64,000 nucleotides of DNA from Apricaphanius iberus (GCA_028564705.1 JAPXFQ010000351.1:682001-746000); one strand, 5' to 3'; shown: positions 1 to 11,738, counted from the first letter of the stretch. Translations and numbers: made by a program. Notes: generated from the letters alone by a model not told the origin.

Positions 1-35
1 CATCATAAACCCCTCAAGGACGAATCAGGGAGAAC

Positions 36-558
36 ATGTTTGTTCATATACTAACACTTCTTGAGGAGATCATAGAGACGCAAAGAATCCAAGGGAGGAT
101 TTTACAAACACTGCTTCAACAGCAGGACAAGATGGGCACAAACATCTCAGCTACCCCAGAGGGTTTCCCCCTCAAGACGATGTGGAACTCATGGAGGAAA
201 AACTGGCTGACCCCAACTTCATGTCTGAACTGGTATGTATGTTTTGTTTATGGTAGTTAAACTGCATTGCTTTTTATTGGGGGACTAGCCACTTTTTGTG
301 ACAGTATGTTTACATACGTGCTTCTAGCAGTTTTGTCATGTTGATAAGTTCAATATATTCCAGTGAGCAATTTAGATAACTTTGATTTGTTTTTTGTTTT
401 TTCCTGAGGTTGTTTCTGTGGCTGACATAGGGGGTGCATCTATTGGCGAAGCCACTAGAAGGATGATGAGCTTCCTCCTGGACCAAGGCCTGTCCAGGCA
501 GTACAACTTTGTAGGCCGAAATGGGAAGAGAGAGTTCAAGGTCTTGAAGCTGTTTGAA
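36..558 (+). pseudogene. DUF4806-type protein remnant (two exons, frameshifted)
   Basis: Two exon-like blocks resemble the C-terminal part of the DUF4806 proteins common in fish. Block 1 (about 36-232) begins with a helical stretch containing LEEIIETQRIQGRILQTLL and ends before a GTATGT donor at 233. Within it the reading frame must change near 178-185: the upstream frame gives FPLKT and the frame that gives LMEEKLADPNFMSEL lies one base off. Block 2 (409-558) follows an AG acceptor, contains DIGGASIGEATRRMMSFLL and NFVGRNGKREFKVLKL, and ends at a GTAATG donor. The expected last exon (a short helix after LKL) is not clear downstream. Known: these genes are multicopy and often transposon-associated; their function is unknown. 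Inference: a decayed or mis-sequenced partial copy whose 5' end may lie outside the window. A functional allele with a sequencing indel is possible. Confidence 0.55.
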
Positions 559-659
559 GTAATGTATTGTAAGTGTGCTTGTGGATTATTGTTTACTGAT
601 ACTGTAAAGGTGACCACAATTTTCTAACATATAGGCTTTAACTTTCATTAATTGTTTCA

Positions 660-1670
660 TATCCTAGATGTGTTTGCTTGATCTGTTGGACACAGGTCGC
701 ATTAGAATAGCCACTACATCACCAAAAATGCTACCTGTCTAAAAAGAGCGTGCAAGAGTGTCTGATGTGTTGCTAGCAGAACTGCAAAGCCAACAGGCAT
801 TTGTTGTGGCAAACAATTACTTTGTCCCTGGGGTTTTAAAAACAATCTGAATCTCAGTCTATACATATCTACTCTCTGCAGATGGACCTTTAACAGACTT
901 TGCTTATTGCGTCTGTAAGCAAATCCATGACCTCGTCTGGGAGACTGAGGAGGAAAAATAAGGACTATAGCAGATGGTGTTTGTCTTAGGAGAAAAACTA
1001 TAAAAATGTGTTTGTACTTCCTAGAGGGGGTCAGTCAATGGTGAATATTAGTGGAGACTGATCTGTTCTGGTTGATCAACTAGAAATCTGTAATAAAAGC
1101 CCTTGGACCATAGAGGAAACTCTTTCTCATTCTTTCTGAATATTATTATTATTATTGAAGCATCAGGTCTGTTTGCTATAACACATTGTAAGGCATTTCT
1201 TGACAGAGTTTATTAAACAGTGCTTATTGGACTTAGTTGCACTGCTATGCCCCAAGCATATCAGGTCAGGTTTATTTATAAAGCAAACATCAAGACAATT
1301 GACCAAAGTGCTGTACAGTAAATCGAGATGGGAAAACAGAACAAAATAAAACAGAACAATAATGTTTTATTCTTCAATTGCATTAATATAAAATAACATA
1401 TGTAGTGTGTAGATGTGTGCTATTTTGTGGCTCATTGGGTTAATTTTGAATCCCTAACTCAGCAATTAGCCGCTCGATTGAGGCTTGTGTTGTTAGCTCT
1501 TCATTTATAGCTTTCATTTTCTCCAAAAAGGTTAGTTGCCGCTGTTAACTCAGCATGGACATCACTGGTAGAAGGTGATGCTTCCAAGCTAAAGTTGCTG
1601 CTGGCTAGCTCGAAATCCTCTTCCTCATTTCTAATAGCTAATTGCAGAGCTAATTGCCAGGGTTATAATA
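660..1670. other. Non-coding stretch, no gene recognised
   Basis: AT-rich sequence with many stops in all frames. A short ATT run sits at 1141-1156. Around 1262-1325 there is a degraded stretch (TTTATTTATAAAGCA, then AAGTGCTGTACA) resembling the tail of an L2-type LINE on the minus strand. Nothing else is supported. Confidence 0.35.
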
Positions 1671-1671
1671 G

Positions 1672-1800
1672 TTTTAAAATTTAGTTTTATTTTTGATTTA
1701 GTTTTGACTTGATATTAGTTTTTACCATTTTAATTTAAGTTTTTTGAAAACGCTTAGTTTTCAGTCTAGTTTTTATTAGTTTCAGTTTTAGTCTTTTTGT
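1672..1800. repeat. TTAGTTTT-rich low-complexity tract
   Basis: Irregular iterations of TTAGTTTT and variants occur across this stretch. Similar tracts are found at the ends of some fish DNA transposons, but no partner end was found, so it is listed only as low complexity. Confidence 0.4.
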
Positions 1801-2327
1801 TAAACAAGTTGTGTACAAAAAACAGAAATGTTTGAAAAAAAAAATCAGAAAATATTTATGTTTCTTTTATGTATTAACATGGGCCAGATTAAAAACCATA
1901 CAAATCAGGCAAATATAAAAGATATATGGCAGAGTAACATTCAAAGTTCTGTAAAAACAAAAAGAGGAATTGTACATTAAAAAGCCCAACAATTAATGCA
2001 GGTTCTACAGTTCTATAAAAAACACTGACTGGCAATACAACAAAACAAAATCCAAAAATCTTCTTTTTTTAAACTTAGAAAATGTAAAGTTGATCCATTA
2101 TTAAAGTATTTTTGGCATATGTACCCTCTAACTGAGAGGGTAAGGGTTAGTAAAAGATTAGGGATAAAGCCAAAAACTGTTCAAACAAATTATGACATTT
2201 TGGTAGGTAGGAGCATGGCATATTTTTAATGTGACACCATCAGGAAAAAAATGACTAAGCTGCACTTCTTGTAGTGATGTGTCGGTCGTGAACGAAGCGG
2301 CTCTACGAGCCGGCTCTTTGAAGTGAA

Positions 2328-2925
2328 CGATGGACACGTTAAAAACAACTTTAATACCTTGGGCCTATTTTTTAAAACTTTCTATGGCTACATATTCTTC
2401 CTGAGATAACGCTGGGCTAGTCAAAAAAATAGGCACCAGGCTGGTTTTCGTAAGATAATTTTTTGAAATCTTGCATAATTAATGAGGGGGCCGGACTATG
2501 ATTGACAGGCCGTTTCGTTAGACTTTAATTATAGTAACACTATATTTTAATAATTATTTCAAGTTACTAGTTCTTACCTTTTGAGGTTTGAGAAATAGGA
2601 GAACCGTCGGAGGAGCGCAGATACGGCAGCAGTCAGGCATGGGGCTATTAGCCTTTAGCTTAGCTAGCCAAGTTTAGCATCAGAGCTAAAGATGCGGGAG
2701 CAGAATGGGCGCGATAACGACTGAACTACACGCCCATACACGCCCTGCGAGGGCAGAGTCTACAGTGAAGATCCCGCCCTTATGCCCTTTTTAGGAACTA
2801 GGCTTCGTCAGAGCTGGGGAGGAGGAGTCTGTGAATCCGCCATGAATTCCCCCATGAAAGTCATTCTGGTAAACGGGGAGGAGTGAGGAGGCGCTGTCTA
2901 TTCTTTTTTACAGTCTGATTGAGAC
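2328..2925 (-). repeat. Interspersed repeat R2, copy 1
   Basis: This block is a diverged inverted copy of 18105-18640 and shares its first part with 30045-30245. Shared landmarks are ACGTTAAAAACAACTTTAAT, CTATGGCTACATATTCTTCC, and a block around 2755-2895 containing GTCTACAGTGAAGATC and GAATTCCCCCATGAAAG. No coding capacity is visible. It is probably a non-autonomous transposon family; the class is undetermined. Confidence 0.65.
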
Positions 2926-2950
2926 CTATTGCTGTTCCTCTGCATGTCGC

Positions 2951-3343
2951 TCAAGGGCGTCAGTTTGTTTTTAAAATTGCTGGGGATGTAATTATTAACT
3001 TGAATGCGGTTTGAGGATTGGTGGGGACGCTTATTAAATATTTATATAGCCTCTAAGTATTCGTCCGTTTCATGTCTCATTACAATATGCACTGCAGAGT
3101 AGGCTATAAATGTGGTGAAAATTGCATCTTTAGTAAATCAATACAAGTTAAAAGCCATAGGTTTAACTGTTTCCTTTTTAAACATCACCAACATTATGCT
3201 TTTGGTTGGGAAGAATTATTAAAATCCACACCGTAGCAAAAAGAACAACGTTGAATATCATATATACTCGCACCAGAAGAATGCGCAACATTAAAACCTG
3301 CTCCTTTTGCAACACTGTTCTGTGTGGAGAAACTTCAAATGAA
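2951..3343 (+). repeat. Interspersed repeat R1, uninterrupted copy
   Basis: It begins near GGGCGTCAGTTTGTTTTTAA and ends near TGTGGAGAAACTTCAAAT. The same sequence recurs at 40975-41104 plus 43093-43350, where an L2 insertion splits it. This copy therefore serves as the empty site. It has no coding capacity; class unknown. Confidence 0.7.
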
Positions 3344-3770
3344 TTTGATGTCTTGTAAATATGGTACCACTTACTTCTCTCAAAATAATATATGTTCCAC
3401 AGTTCCCGGTAACAGATTTCCTGTTTAATTATTGTTTTATTTAACCCTGTTTCATTTAATCCCAATCTAGATATAATTATTTTACTCAAAATACCAACCC
3501 TAAAGCCACATTTTTTTTTCTTCATGTCATCTTTCCTTGATCTTTCAAGGTTGCCTCTTTCTGTTATATTGATATTTTATTCATGATTATTATTGTTTTA
3601 CATGTCTGCAGACAATGGTTTTGCAGACTGTTTTTATTGCAAACTGGTTTTAGTTGAATTGGATATCGTAGAATTAAAGACCGCCACATTCATGGACATA
3701 AATACGTACGGAAATATGTATATACGTATACATGTCTATGGCCACGTTGGTAATGACGCCATCCGGCCAG

Positions 3771-3816
3771 CGTGACGTGATGACGTAATTGCTATGCATG
3801 TTAGGGTATGACGTAA
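3771..3816. promoter_or_regulatory. Cluster of CRE/ATF-like TGACGT motifs
   Basis: Three TGACGT cores occur within about 45 bp (TGACGTGATGACGTAATTGC, then TATGACGTAAT) with ATGCAT between them. Downstream, 3950-4190 is richer in CpG than the surroundings. It could be a remnant promoter of a transposon or of a lost gene. No gene start is supported nearby. Confidence 0.25.
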
Positions 3817-4448
3817 TCTGGCGACATCTAGCGACTTTCTGGGGCAACACCAGCCACTTTCTGTCAGACTGTTGCCAACACTGCCTCGGAGCCTCGGTTC
3901 ATTTGTCCCATCACTAGCCAGAGCTATGGATTGATGAAGGTAAGGACGGAGCGGCGTGAGTGTTTGTCGGCAGCAGCCCTCTGCTACCCGGAGTGCCATA
4001 GCTGCCGGTGTTACGTCAGTCTGTGTGTCCCTGTCAGGATGTTTTCCCCCTACATCTCTGCGCTGCTTACGCGGAAAAAATCGCGCGTACTCAATCCAAG
4101 CTCGCTCCCGTGCTGTTGTCGCCGCGGTACCTCGGTGCGTATATAGGGTTCGACGGCAGCCGTGACAGTTCAAACTTTGTAACAAAGCTAACCCTTCCGC
4201 TAATGTCCTCAATCATACGGTACGATAGATAGATAGATTTGTACAATGAAAATGGAAAAGTATAAAAATAAAATTAAGAATAATATGTACATGAAGGTAA
4301 GAAATTACAACACCAAAGTACTGTGCAGTTACTAAAAATAAAGTGTCGTACATTAGAATTTGGAACTGAGAAGAATAATTTAAAATAAAATAAAAAATTA
4401 GGCCTACTTAATTTACAGCATTACTCAATTCTGAGATAAATAAAGTAC

Positions 4449-5390
4449 CAGGGTGTCCACGGGGTTTTAAAAAGTATTAAAAAGTGATCAATCAAAATTG
4501 TCAAATTTAAGGCCATTAAAAGTGTTAAATGTGGTCTCCTAGCTAATATTTTTTTCCAAATAAGGTATTATTTTTTCAGACTATCAGGTGTCCTATTCTG
4601 ATTGATATTGCTTAAGTTCGCATTTGTTTAAATATGGCCAAGATAAAACCGGATACATCATTAGATTTGGATTAGCACCATTCTTCAAAAAATAAGGCAA
4701 GGGCATTTTATTTGTATAGCACACTTTCAACACAAGGCAATTCAAGGTGCTTTACATGATTACAGAAATGTGAAAATAAAAAACATAGAATCAGTAAAGG
4801 AAAGCAAAAACGAACATTTTTAAAACAAGCAATAGCATTTGATTAGTATTGGCAATAATAGTATTGGTTACTCATAAGCATGTCTAAATTGGTACTTTTG
4901 TATTTTTAAAACCGTTAATGCCCTTCGTGTTGTTTGACAGCCTCAATCAGGCATCAAAGAAAAAACAGCTCGACATCCATGTTTGATATTTGGAGGATGA
5001 CCGTGTCCAATCCAGAGACTTTGGTCTTGCAAACAATTGTTCACCAGTTCATTTAGTGGATGGCAGTTTGTGAATCAGCAACAGTTCATAGTAGATGCCA
5101 GTTTGTAATGCATCAACTTGCAGTGAATGCCAGTGTGCTGGAACTTTCCACTCTTTCCATTGCACATTTTATATAGTTTTATTTTTATTTACTAAGTGAA
5201 ACAAATATGTTCAATATGTGTCAACATCAATGAGTCTCTAAATCTATTCTTTTAGAATGTTACATATGTCAAAATATGTGTAAACAATAGTAAGGTCGTT
5301 GATGGTTTTAAAAAAATTATGAAGGTAGTAAAAAAGGTATTAAAAAGTAGCCAATTTAAATTGAGGATTGCTGTATATACCCAGAGTACA
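4449..5390. repeat. Unclassified repeat with AAAAAGTATTAAAAAGT ends
   Basis: One side carries TTTTAAAAAGTATTAAAAAG (about 4464-4484) and the other carries GGTATTAAAAAGTAGCC (about 5336-5352). Fish genomes hold many elements with this type of end. A LINE-type tail (TTTGTATAGCACACTTTCAA, then AAGGTGCTTTACATGA, 4710-4760) is embedded. No protein is visible. Confidence 0.35.
4692..4768 (-). mobile_element. L2-type LINE 3' tail fragment
   Basis: The order TTTGTATAGCACACTTTC, CAAGGCAATTCAAGG, TGCTTTACATG matches the reversed 3' end typical of fish L2-type LINEs (compare TATATAGCGCCA and AAGGCACTTTACAA in the long copies here). It is severely 5' truncated with no coding part. Confidence 0.45.
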
Positions 5391-5496
5391 TACTAGTATA
5401 ATCATGGAAACGGACCCTGGAGGCTCTAGGTCCGTAACATAGCAGAAAACGTACCCCAATGACTCTATGGGGAAGCCTAAGTCTCCTCCCCTTCGA

Positions 5497-5933
5497 TCAT
5501 TATTGCTACGTTTAGTGTTTTAGTGCGTGGAGGATAAGTTCAAAATTGGACACAACCTTTACCTGAGCCACTAACATTTATCAGGAACAACTTCATCCGC
5601 TGCTGCCTTGTTGTGACATCTGACCGCAGCGAAGTTACGGTGATGGTTCGCTTAGGGACTATTAAAAAATTCTGTTTCAGCTCAAATCATTTCATCCTTT
5701 TTGTGGTTTGAAAGGAGAGAAGGTGGCTGACAGAGCTGCATGGGTCATTGTTAATGATTGGTTTGGAGTAAGTAATGATTGTTGTATTAAGCTGCCTGAT
5801 AGGATATAATGAAAAAATGAAGGAAACTTTTTTTTTCTATCAAACTTTTTTATCTACCCTTTTTTTTTCTATCGCACCACACGTCTATTTACCGATATAT
5901 ATTGCTATCGAATTATCGTCCAGCCATACTTTG
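5497..5933 (-). mobile_element. hAT-like element fragment (second copy of the 35537 element)
   Basis: Reverse-complement similarity to 35545-35960. Shared landmarks include TATTGCTACGTTTAGTGTTT, ACATCTGACCGCAGCGAAG-like text and the terminal ATCGAATTATCGTCCAGCC, the counterpart of the TAGGGCTGTACGATAATTCG end at 35537. It abuts LINE-B at about 5935. Only this end portion is present, with no transposase. Confidence 0.6.
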
Positions 5934-5934
5934 A

Positions 5935-6796
5935 TGTCTATTCTCTGAGCTACAGGGACACAGTGGAAGGACTTTAGAACTGGGGTGATGTCTTTTACTT
6001 TCTTGGTTCTAGTGAGAACGTGAGCACCAGCGTTCTGGATCAGATGCAGCTGTCTGATTTTTTTTTTTTTTTAACGCAGACCTGTAAAAATACTGTGACT
6101 AGAGATAAACATATGAATGAGTTTTTCTAGGTTTACTTGTGTCATCAGTCCTTTAATCCTAGAAATGTTCCTCAGGTGATAGAAAGCTGACCTTGTTATT
6201 GCCTTTATGTAACCCTTAAGGTTCGTGTTTGAATCCATTATTACACCTAGATTTCTGGCCTGTTTGGTAATTTCTAGTTGGACCAACTGAAGCTGTGTGC
6301 TGATATTTAATCAATCTTTTTTGGGTCAGAAGAGAAGCACTTCAGTTTTGTTTTCGTTAATTTGGAGGAAATTATGGGACATCCAGCTGTTGATTTGGTC
6401 AATGCATTTATTGAGGATTTGGATGGGTTTAACATCACCTGGTGACATTGAGATATAAAGCTGAATGTCATCAGCATAGTAGTGGTAGTTAACATTGTTG
6501 GTGGTTATAATCTGTCTTAGTGGGAGCATGTAGATGCTAAATAGGAGGGGCCTTAGGATGGAGCCCTGGGGGACCCCACATGTGATTTCGGTGTTTTGTG
6601 ATGAGAACTGGTTAATCGACACAATGAAGTTCCTGTTCTTGAGGTAGGATTTGAACCAGTCTAGTACTGTACCAGAGCGTCCGACCCAGCTCTCTAGAGA
6701 CGTTCCACATGATCCATCATAATCAACAGTATCAAACACCGCACTGAGGTCTAAAAGTACCAATACTGTGGTTTTACCACGGTCAGTATTTATATG
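5935..6796 (-). pseudogene. LINE-B (L2/CR1-group) reverse transcriptase, 3' part
   Basis: Reading on the minus strand, 6931 to 6071 encodes a reverse transcriptase with [17 protein letters not shown] (the palm motif carrying the first catalytic Asp), [14 protein letters not shown], and [10 protein letters not shown] (catalytic Asp pair), followed by the C-terminal part down to about 5940. Stops and frame changes interrupt it (for example between the frames ending at 6326 and 6071-6286). It continues at 8163-8345 and 8761-9340 after two insertions. It is distinct from the L2 family at 19-24 and 50-55 kb: loop residues differ, and it lacks the TATATAGCGCC tail. It is an inactive fossil copy. 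Confidence 0.75.
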
Positions 6797-8163
6797 TGGA
6801 ACACTTTTAGAAATTAAGCTAGGCACAAACTGACTGCAACCCAACAGATGGAATGGTTGGTACCAGAAGCAGATCCGGCTACTGAGTCCAAAAGTAGTGT
6901 GAAGAAAAGGTTGGACAACAAAGGATGTCATTCAAATAAATTGTATTGAGAAATTGTAAACAATAAATTAACCTAATAAAGTAAATCAACACAGTGATAT
7001 ATTTACAAAAACAACAACAACAATGTGAATACAAAAAAATTAGGAAAGAGGACAGTATCTCTGAATTTTGTTTTCAGGATTCTCAAGACAGTTCTGGTAT
7101 CTTCAAGTTCAATAATTACAAGTTACAGTCTTGTTGAATTTGCAGTTCACAAGGTTCTTTGTGGGTAGCTCGCCATCATCAGGTGAACTGAGGGAGATCC
7201 AACGAAGGAGAACAAACACACAAAATGAAAGGGGGGGTTCTGATGGAAAAATTATTATTATTGTTTTGTTTGTTTGTTTGTTTTTTTGGGGGGGCTAAAA
7301 TAAGGAAAAAACACAATTAGTCAAATCCAATAATTCAGAGTATTTAACTCTAAGAAAAAAAAATCTAGGTCAAATACTTCAAAGTTTATGCAATGAAAAA
7401 CATGAACAAATATGAAGCTTCATTCAAATGTTCTAAAAAAAATACATAAGCAATTTAAACAAATGCTTAATTCAAAGTTCCAGTTTCACTATCAAAGGCC
7501 ACTGATCCAATACTTAATCAAATTATTCCTTGTTAAACTTTCCAAGTTCAAATTTCGAATTGTGCAAGAAGTTCAAAAGTCAAACAGGCAAAAACCCAAA
7601 TTCATAGAAAACTCATTTTAAAATGAGTAAAATGGTTCCAATTCAAATAAACAAAAATGCTGTAATGAGTAGAATTACACCCTGGTTATGTTAAGTGGCT
7701 GAGCGCAAAAGAAAAAAAAAAACATTTTAAAACCATATAAAAGCAAGATTGGTTTGACTCACCGAGAGGTAGAGGGTTTTCAAACGCACAGTCACATGGT
7801 AGCAGGGAATTACTGTCAAGGGTTGAGTCTGTGATGGTGTGATGGATACACGGAGGTCAAAATGGTGAAGACAGAGCACAAATGAGGAGCTACAGCAAAG
7901 CTGTATGGCCTACCGGTGTGACCAAAAACTCCCTGTTTCCTGGTAGCGTGGAGCAGCTTTAATCCATGGTAACATGGACCGACTCACAGCATTGAGCAAT
8001 GTTTGTTCCAGGACCAACAGCAGCCAATATCTGGAGCAGCAAAGAGGCTGGAGAAGCTGAGCTGAATGTCTGGCTCAACAACTGAGAAGCAGCAGCTGTT
8101 TTACGGGGCGTGTCCCCAAAATGAAGAGCACCACTCCTGCTGCTCTAGGTCACCTGGGTTACA
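6797..8163. mobile_element. LTR-like insertion inside LINE-B
   Basis: LINE-B is interrupted between codons that are contiguous in the related copy at 32940-32970. The insertion starts TGGAACAC and ends GGGTTACA (TG...CA) and is flanked by TATG on both sides (6793-6796 and 8164-8167), which looks like a 4-bp target duplication. Inside are A-rich and T/G-rich tracts (GTTTGTTTGTTTG at about 7265) and no coding region. It is most easily read as a solo LTR or a short non-autonomous LTR element; the class is not certain. Confidence 0.45.
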
Positions 8164-8345
8164 TATGGATGTCATTGAAAACTTTGGCAAGGGCAGTCTT
8201 GGTGCAGTGGTACCTACGAAAACCAGACTGATACATATCAAAGCAGTTTTTCATTGTTATGAAGCTGTTTAACTGTTGAAACACAGCTTTTTCTGTAATT
8301 TTTCCAATAAATGGGAGATTAGAGATTGGTCTGCAGTTTTGCATT
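8163..8345 (-). pseudogene. LINE-B reverse transcriptase, middle part
   Basis: The minus strand encodes [20 protein letters not shown] and MYQSGFRRYHCTKTALAK, the N-terminal reverse-transcriptase motifs that precede the palm motif found at 6770. It joins 6796 across the 6797-8163 insertion and is cut on its other side at about 8346 by the hAT fragment. Confidence 0.75.
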
Positions 8346-8760
8346 AACGTGCTGTAGGGGAGTGCGATATGATGATTTAAGACCGTGAAACGATCTACAC
8401 TTCTGACGATCAGTAATTTTTATCGTACAACCTGTAAATAAGCATGGTGTTGAGAGCGTAAAGTAGGATCTTGTTCTGAAGGGAAGGTCCTCATCCATTG
8501 TATGGAACTGGTTTGTTTTTTACCAGACGACAAAGAGCAAACAAACGTCATTTTCAAAGTTTGCAAGGAGAGCGTCAAGGCAAGTGATCGCAACACAATA
8601 AACTTTTTTAATTACTTGAAGAGAAAACATCGCAAACAACACAGTGAGAGCCAGCTGGCAGCTAAAGCTATTAAGCCCGACTGCAGCAGCAGCCGCAGCG
8701 CCTGCTAGTGCTTCTTCTTCTTAGTTCTTCTTAATTCATCAAACGCTAGAAAAAATAATA
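8346..8760 (+). mobile_element. hAT element fragment with BED zinc finger
   Basis: The reading frame 8502-8708 encodes a BED-type zinc-finger region resembling the N terminus of hAT transposases: FLPDDKEQTNVIFKVCKES, then TINFFNYLKRKHRKQHSE, i.e. a Cys followed by the H-x3-5-H side. The first paired cysteine appears replaced (IFKVC in place of CxxC), so the finger is probably dead. Upstream GTAGGGGAGTGCGATATGAT resembles a hAT terminus. The rest of the transposase is absent. It lies within LINE-B. Confidence 0.55.
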
Positions 8761-9340
8761 TAAAACTCAGTCCTTACGTGGTGCAATATTATCCATCATG
8801 TCTGAGATTTTGGATAGAAATTCATCCGTCAGTATGTTTACTGAATCTGTGTTGGTGGATGTTGGGGATTTGGATCTGTTTGGAGTGTACATCAGTTTAA
8901 AATTTTCTTTGAGGAAGTGTTTTTTAATAATGGTTTTACTGTGATTAGATAGTTTAACAAAGAGTGTGGTTTCAAATGAGATCCAGAAATGGTCAACTAA
9001 TACAATATCAGTTACCGTGATGTTAGAGATATTTAAGTCTTTGCTAATAAGTAGGTCTAGAGTGTGTCCTCGGTTGTGCGTTGGTTTGTTAATATGCTGG
9101 GTTAGGTCAAAATCATAGAGGGTGTTATTTAATGCTTTTGCCCCTGTATCTTGGGGGTTGTCGGTTTAGATGTTAAAATTTCCCACATTTATTAACTAGT
9201 CATAGATCATACAAATTGCAGAGCAAAGGTCGTTGAAGTCATTAAAAACGTTTTTGTTAGGCTTTGGTGGTCTGTATATGTTTAGAAATAGGACTTTGTT
9301 TGGATCCGCATTCATTTTAAAAGAGGAATTTTAAGAGAGG
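8761..9340 (-). pseudogene. LINE-B endonuclease part
   Basis: Reverse-strand translation, in more than one frame, gives pieces of an APE-type endonuclease: YRPPKPNKNVF near 9270, VGNFNI (degraded GDFN motif) near 9185, THNRGHTLDLLIS near 9070, and VDHFWISF (degraded SDH motif) near 8985. Stops lie between them. It is the 5' portion of the LINE-B copy that continues at 8345. Confidence 0.6.
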
Positions 9341-10147
9341 AACAGAGAACGTCCGTTGCTCTGCAGAGCAATGGAAGCGTGTGACGTTGCTCTGATTGGT
9401 TATAGGTCTATCCAATTGAGTGCAGAGGCATAGGTATTTGAGGCAGGGACAGCCGTGCAAATGGGGCAAAGCACTAACCATTTCTCTTAATGGCGATAGT
9501 GTTTCTATTCCGAACACAGCTCATTTGAAGACAGTTTTTAACTGAATGTACATTGATGCGCTGTGATATTTATAGGCTCGGTCCAACCTAGTTTCTGATA
9601 TTTTATCTGACTGCCCAACCCCCCACCCCACCCCCCCCCACCCTATTCTCTAATCACTTTTTATTTAGAAACCAGATATGGAATACCAATACAACAAACA
9701 CAGAGAATATTTTATAATAACTTACATTCGGATTGTATTTATAAACCAAGTGTGTTATTTCAACATAAACCTGTTTAATTAATCTTCATCTAAACCAACA
9801 CAGCTGTGTTTCTCTCCTTTCTGACTGCTGTACTGATGTACTGAACCCAGCTATGCGTGACAGCCTCTAGCTCAAGTCATGTTTGGTATGTTCTCGTTTT
9901 CAGGCCGGTGTGAGGTTTCCTGCTCCTACTGTACAAGCAACACTTTCAGAGACACAGAGCGTCAAGGCTGAAAGAAGTTTGCTGCCAGGACGTCTGCTCA
10001 CGGAAACCCCTCCACCTCAGCTGCCTGGTGGATGCTACCGCTTGTTCCTCTGTCTGGCTGTTATCTAAAGGCCAGAGGATCTAAATACAGAACTACGCTC
10101 AAGAAAATCATTTGAAAAGATTAAATCTTTATCAGTTGACTGTTATC
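9341..10147 (+). other. Upstream region and probable 5' UTR of slc37a4
   Basis: No coding region is recognised. A C-rich tract lies at 9618-9645. TTCGTTTTCAG-like text ending at 9902 could be a splice acceptor placing 9903-10147 in the 5' UTR of the exon that holds the start codon; this is inference. No TATA box or CpG-rich promoter is evident. Confidence 0.35.
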
Positions 10148-10295
10148 ATGGCAGCAACAGGCTATGGTTATTACCGTTTAGTCATCTTTCTGTGTATGTT
10201 CACTGGCTACTCCCTGTATTTCTTTAACAGGAAGACGTTCTCTTTTGTAATGCCCTGTGTGATGGAGGAAATAGAACTGGACAAAGATGACTTGG
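10148..10295 (+). CDS. slc37a4: slc37a4 coding exon 1 (glucose-6-phosphate translocase)
   Basis: SLC37A4 is the ER membrane antiporter that brings glucose-6-phosphate into the ER lumen in exchange for phosphate and works with glucose-6-phosphatase. The exon begins [18 protein letters not shown] and continues through [19 protein letters not shown] to DKDDL, matching the family N terminus: a short cytosolic tail, the first membrane helix, and the conserved Y-F-N-R-K-T-F-S-F loop. ATG at 10148 is the first ATG in frame and has A at -3 and G at +4. The donor GGTAAG follows at 10296, leaving one base of a Gly codon (phase 1), which fits exon 2. The exon is 148 bp. Its next exon is 5.3 kb away across a transposon-filled intron. 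Confidence 0.93.
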
Positions 10296-11738
10296 GTAAG
10301 GACTGAATTGTGCTTTTGTTTGCAGCTATTCTTTTATGTGGTTATTGCTACAGTTTTCTGCTGCACCTAACATTTCTAGTACTGATCAGGCATTCTTCCT
10401 TTCCAACTCAGTTTTTTCCCAGAAGACCATAACACATTAAATGGGAAGTACTGTTTTCTTGCAATCTGGACCTTATTTCTAGCATGAACTACGTCCATTT
10501 ACTCACCAAAACAAGTTTGATGCGACTTGAAGTCTTTCAGGAGATATTTAGATCCATTAGCGATCAGCATATATCCATTTAATGGGAGCAGCCAAAGGTC
10601 AGCCTCTAAATAAGGCATTATCTGCCACAAAACTCCTTCATTAAACCTATGTTTTGTCCTGAATCACTAGTACTATTCCCCTGTGAGTTTGGAGTAACTC
10701 TGAGGTTCTGCGTTATCCTTTAAAGTGTTCTACTGACTTTTATTCGAACCGATTCCAAACTGCACTAAGTGCCGTTTTAGGTTATCGCACAGCCTTCGGC
10801 CATTACTGATGTAGTCTGCGTAGGTTGCAGAAAGGGAGCCTGTGGAAGCTGAACTTAGCCCACTTGGTCATTTTGTTTGTGCAATTTGAAACACGCAAAT
10901 GCCAAATATGTTGATGTTTGCAGTAGCAAGTTCTAATGGGGTGTTAACACCGCACACTTTGCCAGCATCAAGCAACGCTCACAACGCATCAGTTTGAGGC
11001 AGATACATTTTTTAGCTGAAGCTTGCAAAGCGTGTGGGCGGGCCTTTCTCTGGCAGATGTTTTAAACAGTAGCGGATTGTGGTTGGCTACGTAATGTTGA
11101 CGTTGGGTCACGTAAATACAGTGAGACACTTTGATTGGTTGGCGCACTGTGTCAAGAGCATTAAGAGTGTCAAAAGCTCAGCTAGCTGAACTTCTGCGTT
11201 GCTGGCTTTTGCTGCTGTGCCACTTGAAACGCTTGAAAAATTGATGCAGCCAGAGACGTGCAGCAGAAACTATGACAGACCACTGATGGACTCAACCATA
11301 GACTTCACATGTAATCTTGCTCCTGACGCTGATGTTTGGGGCGGTGTGAACGCACCATAACTTGCTGCCGTCGTACAGCACAGAGTGAAAGTCCTGCTCA
11401 GACTACAACTAGGATGCCACACGGCAGAATGCCAAAAAATCTCATATGGGCAGAAATTACAGATTTGGTGTGCATTTGGCTCCAGTATGAATATCTGTAA
11501 AATAAAATGTCTCACATTTGAACCCAAACCAAAACCCAGGAAGAGCATGACAGCTATATAGTTATTATTATGTTGTGTCAGTGAGCGGGTCTCAGCGGCA
11601 TTGATATAGAAATAACCACAAAGGTATTTTTGGTTTTATTTTTTTCAAATTGGAGCAGAGCAGCAGGACCAATGGGAGTGTATATTGAAGTATATGCTTA
11701 TTGACTCACACTGCAAAATTGCATAAGAATGAATTATT

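Noticed and set aside
2272..3916. Possible hAT element with TAGTGATG ends (TAGTGATGTGTC at 2272; reversed TAGTGATGGGAC at 3916)
   Set aside because: The flanks (ACTTCTTG versus GCCAGAGC) do not match and the interiors belong to other repeats, so the two ends probably come from different elements.
3736..4212. 158-codon minus-strand frame with overlapping plus frames in a GC-richer patch
   Set aside because: Several frames are open together because of composition; there are no recognisable domains.
10112..10147. In-frame upstream extension of the slc37a4 start
   Set aside because: It would start at TTG, not ATG. ATG at 10148 is the first ATG in frame, fits the start context and matches the family N terminus.
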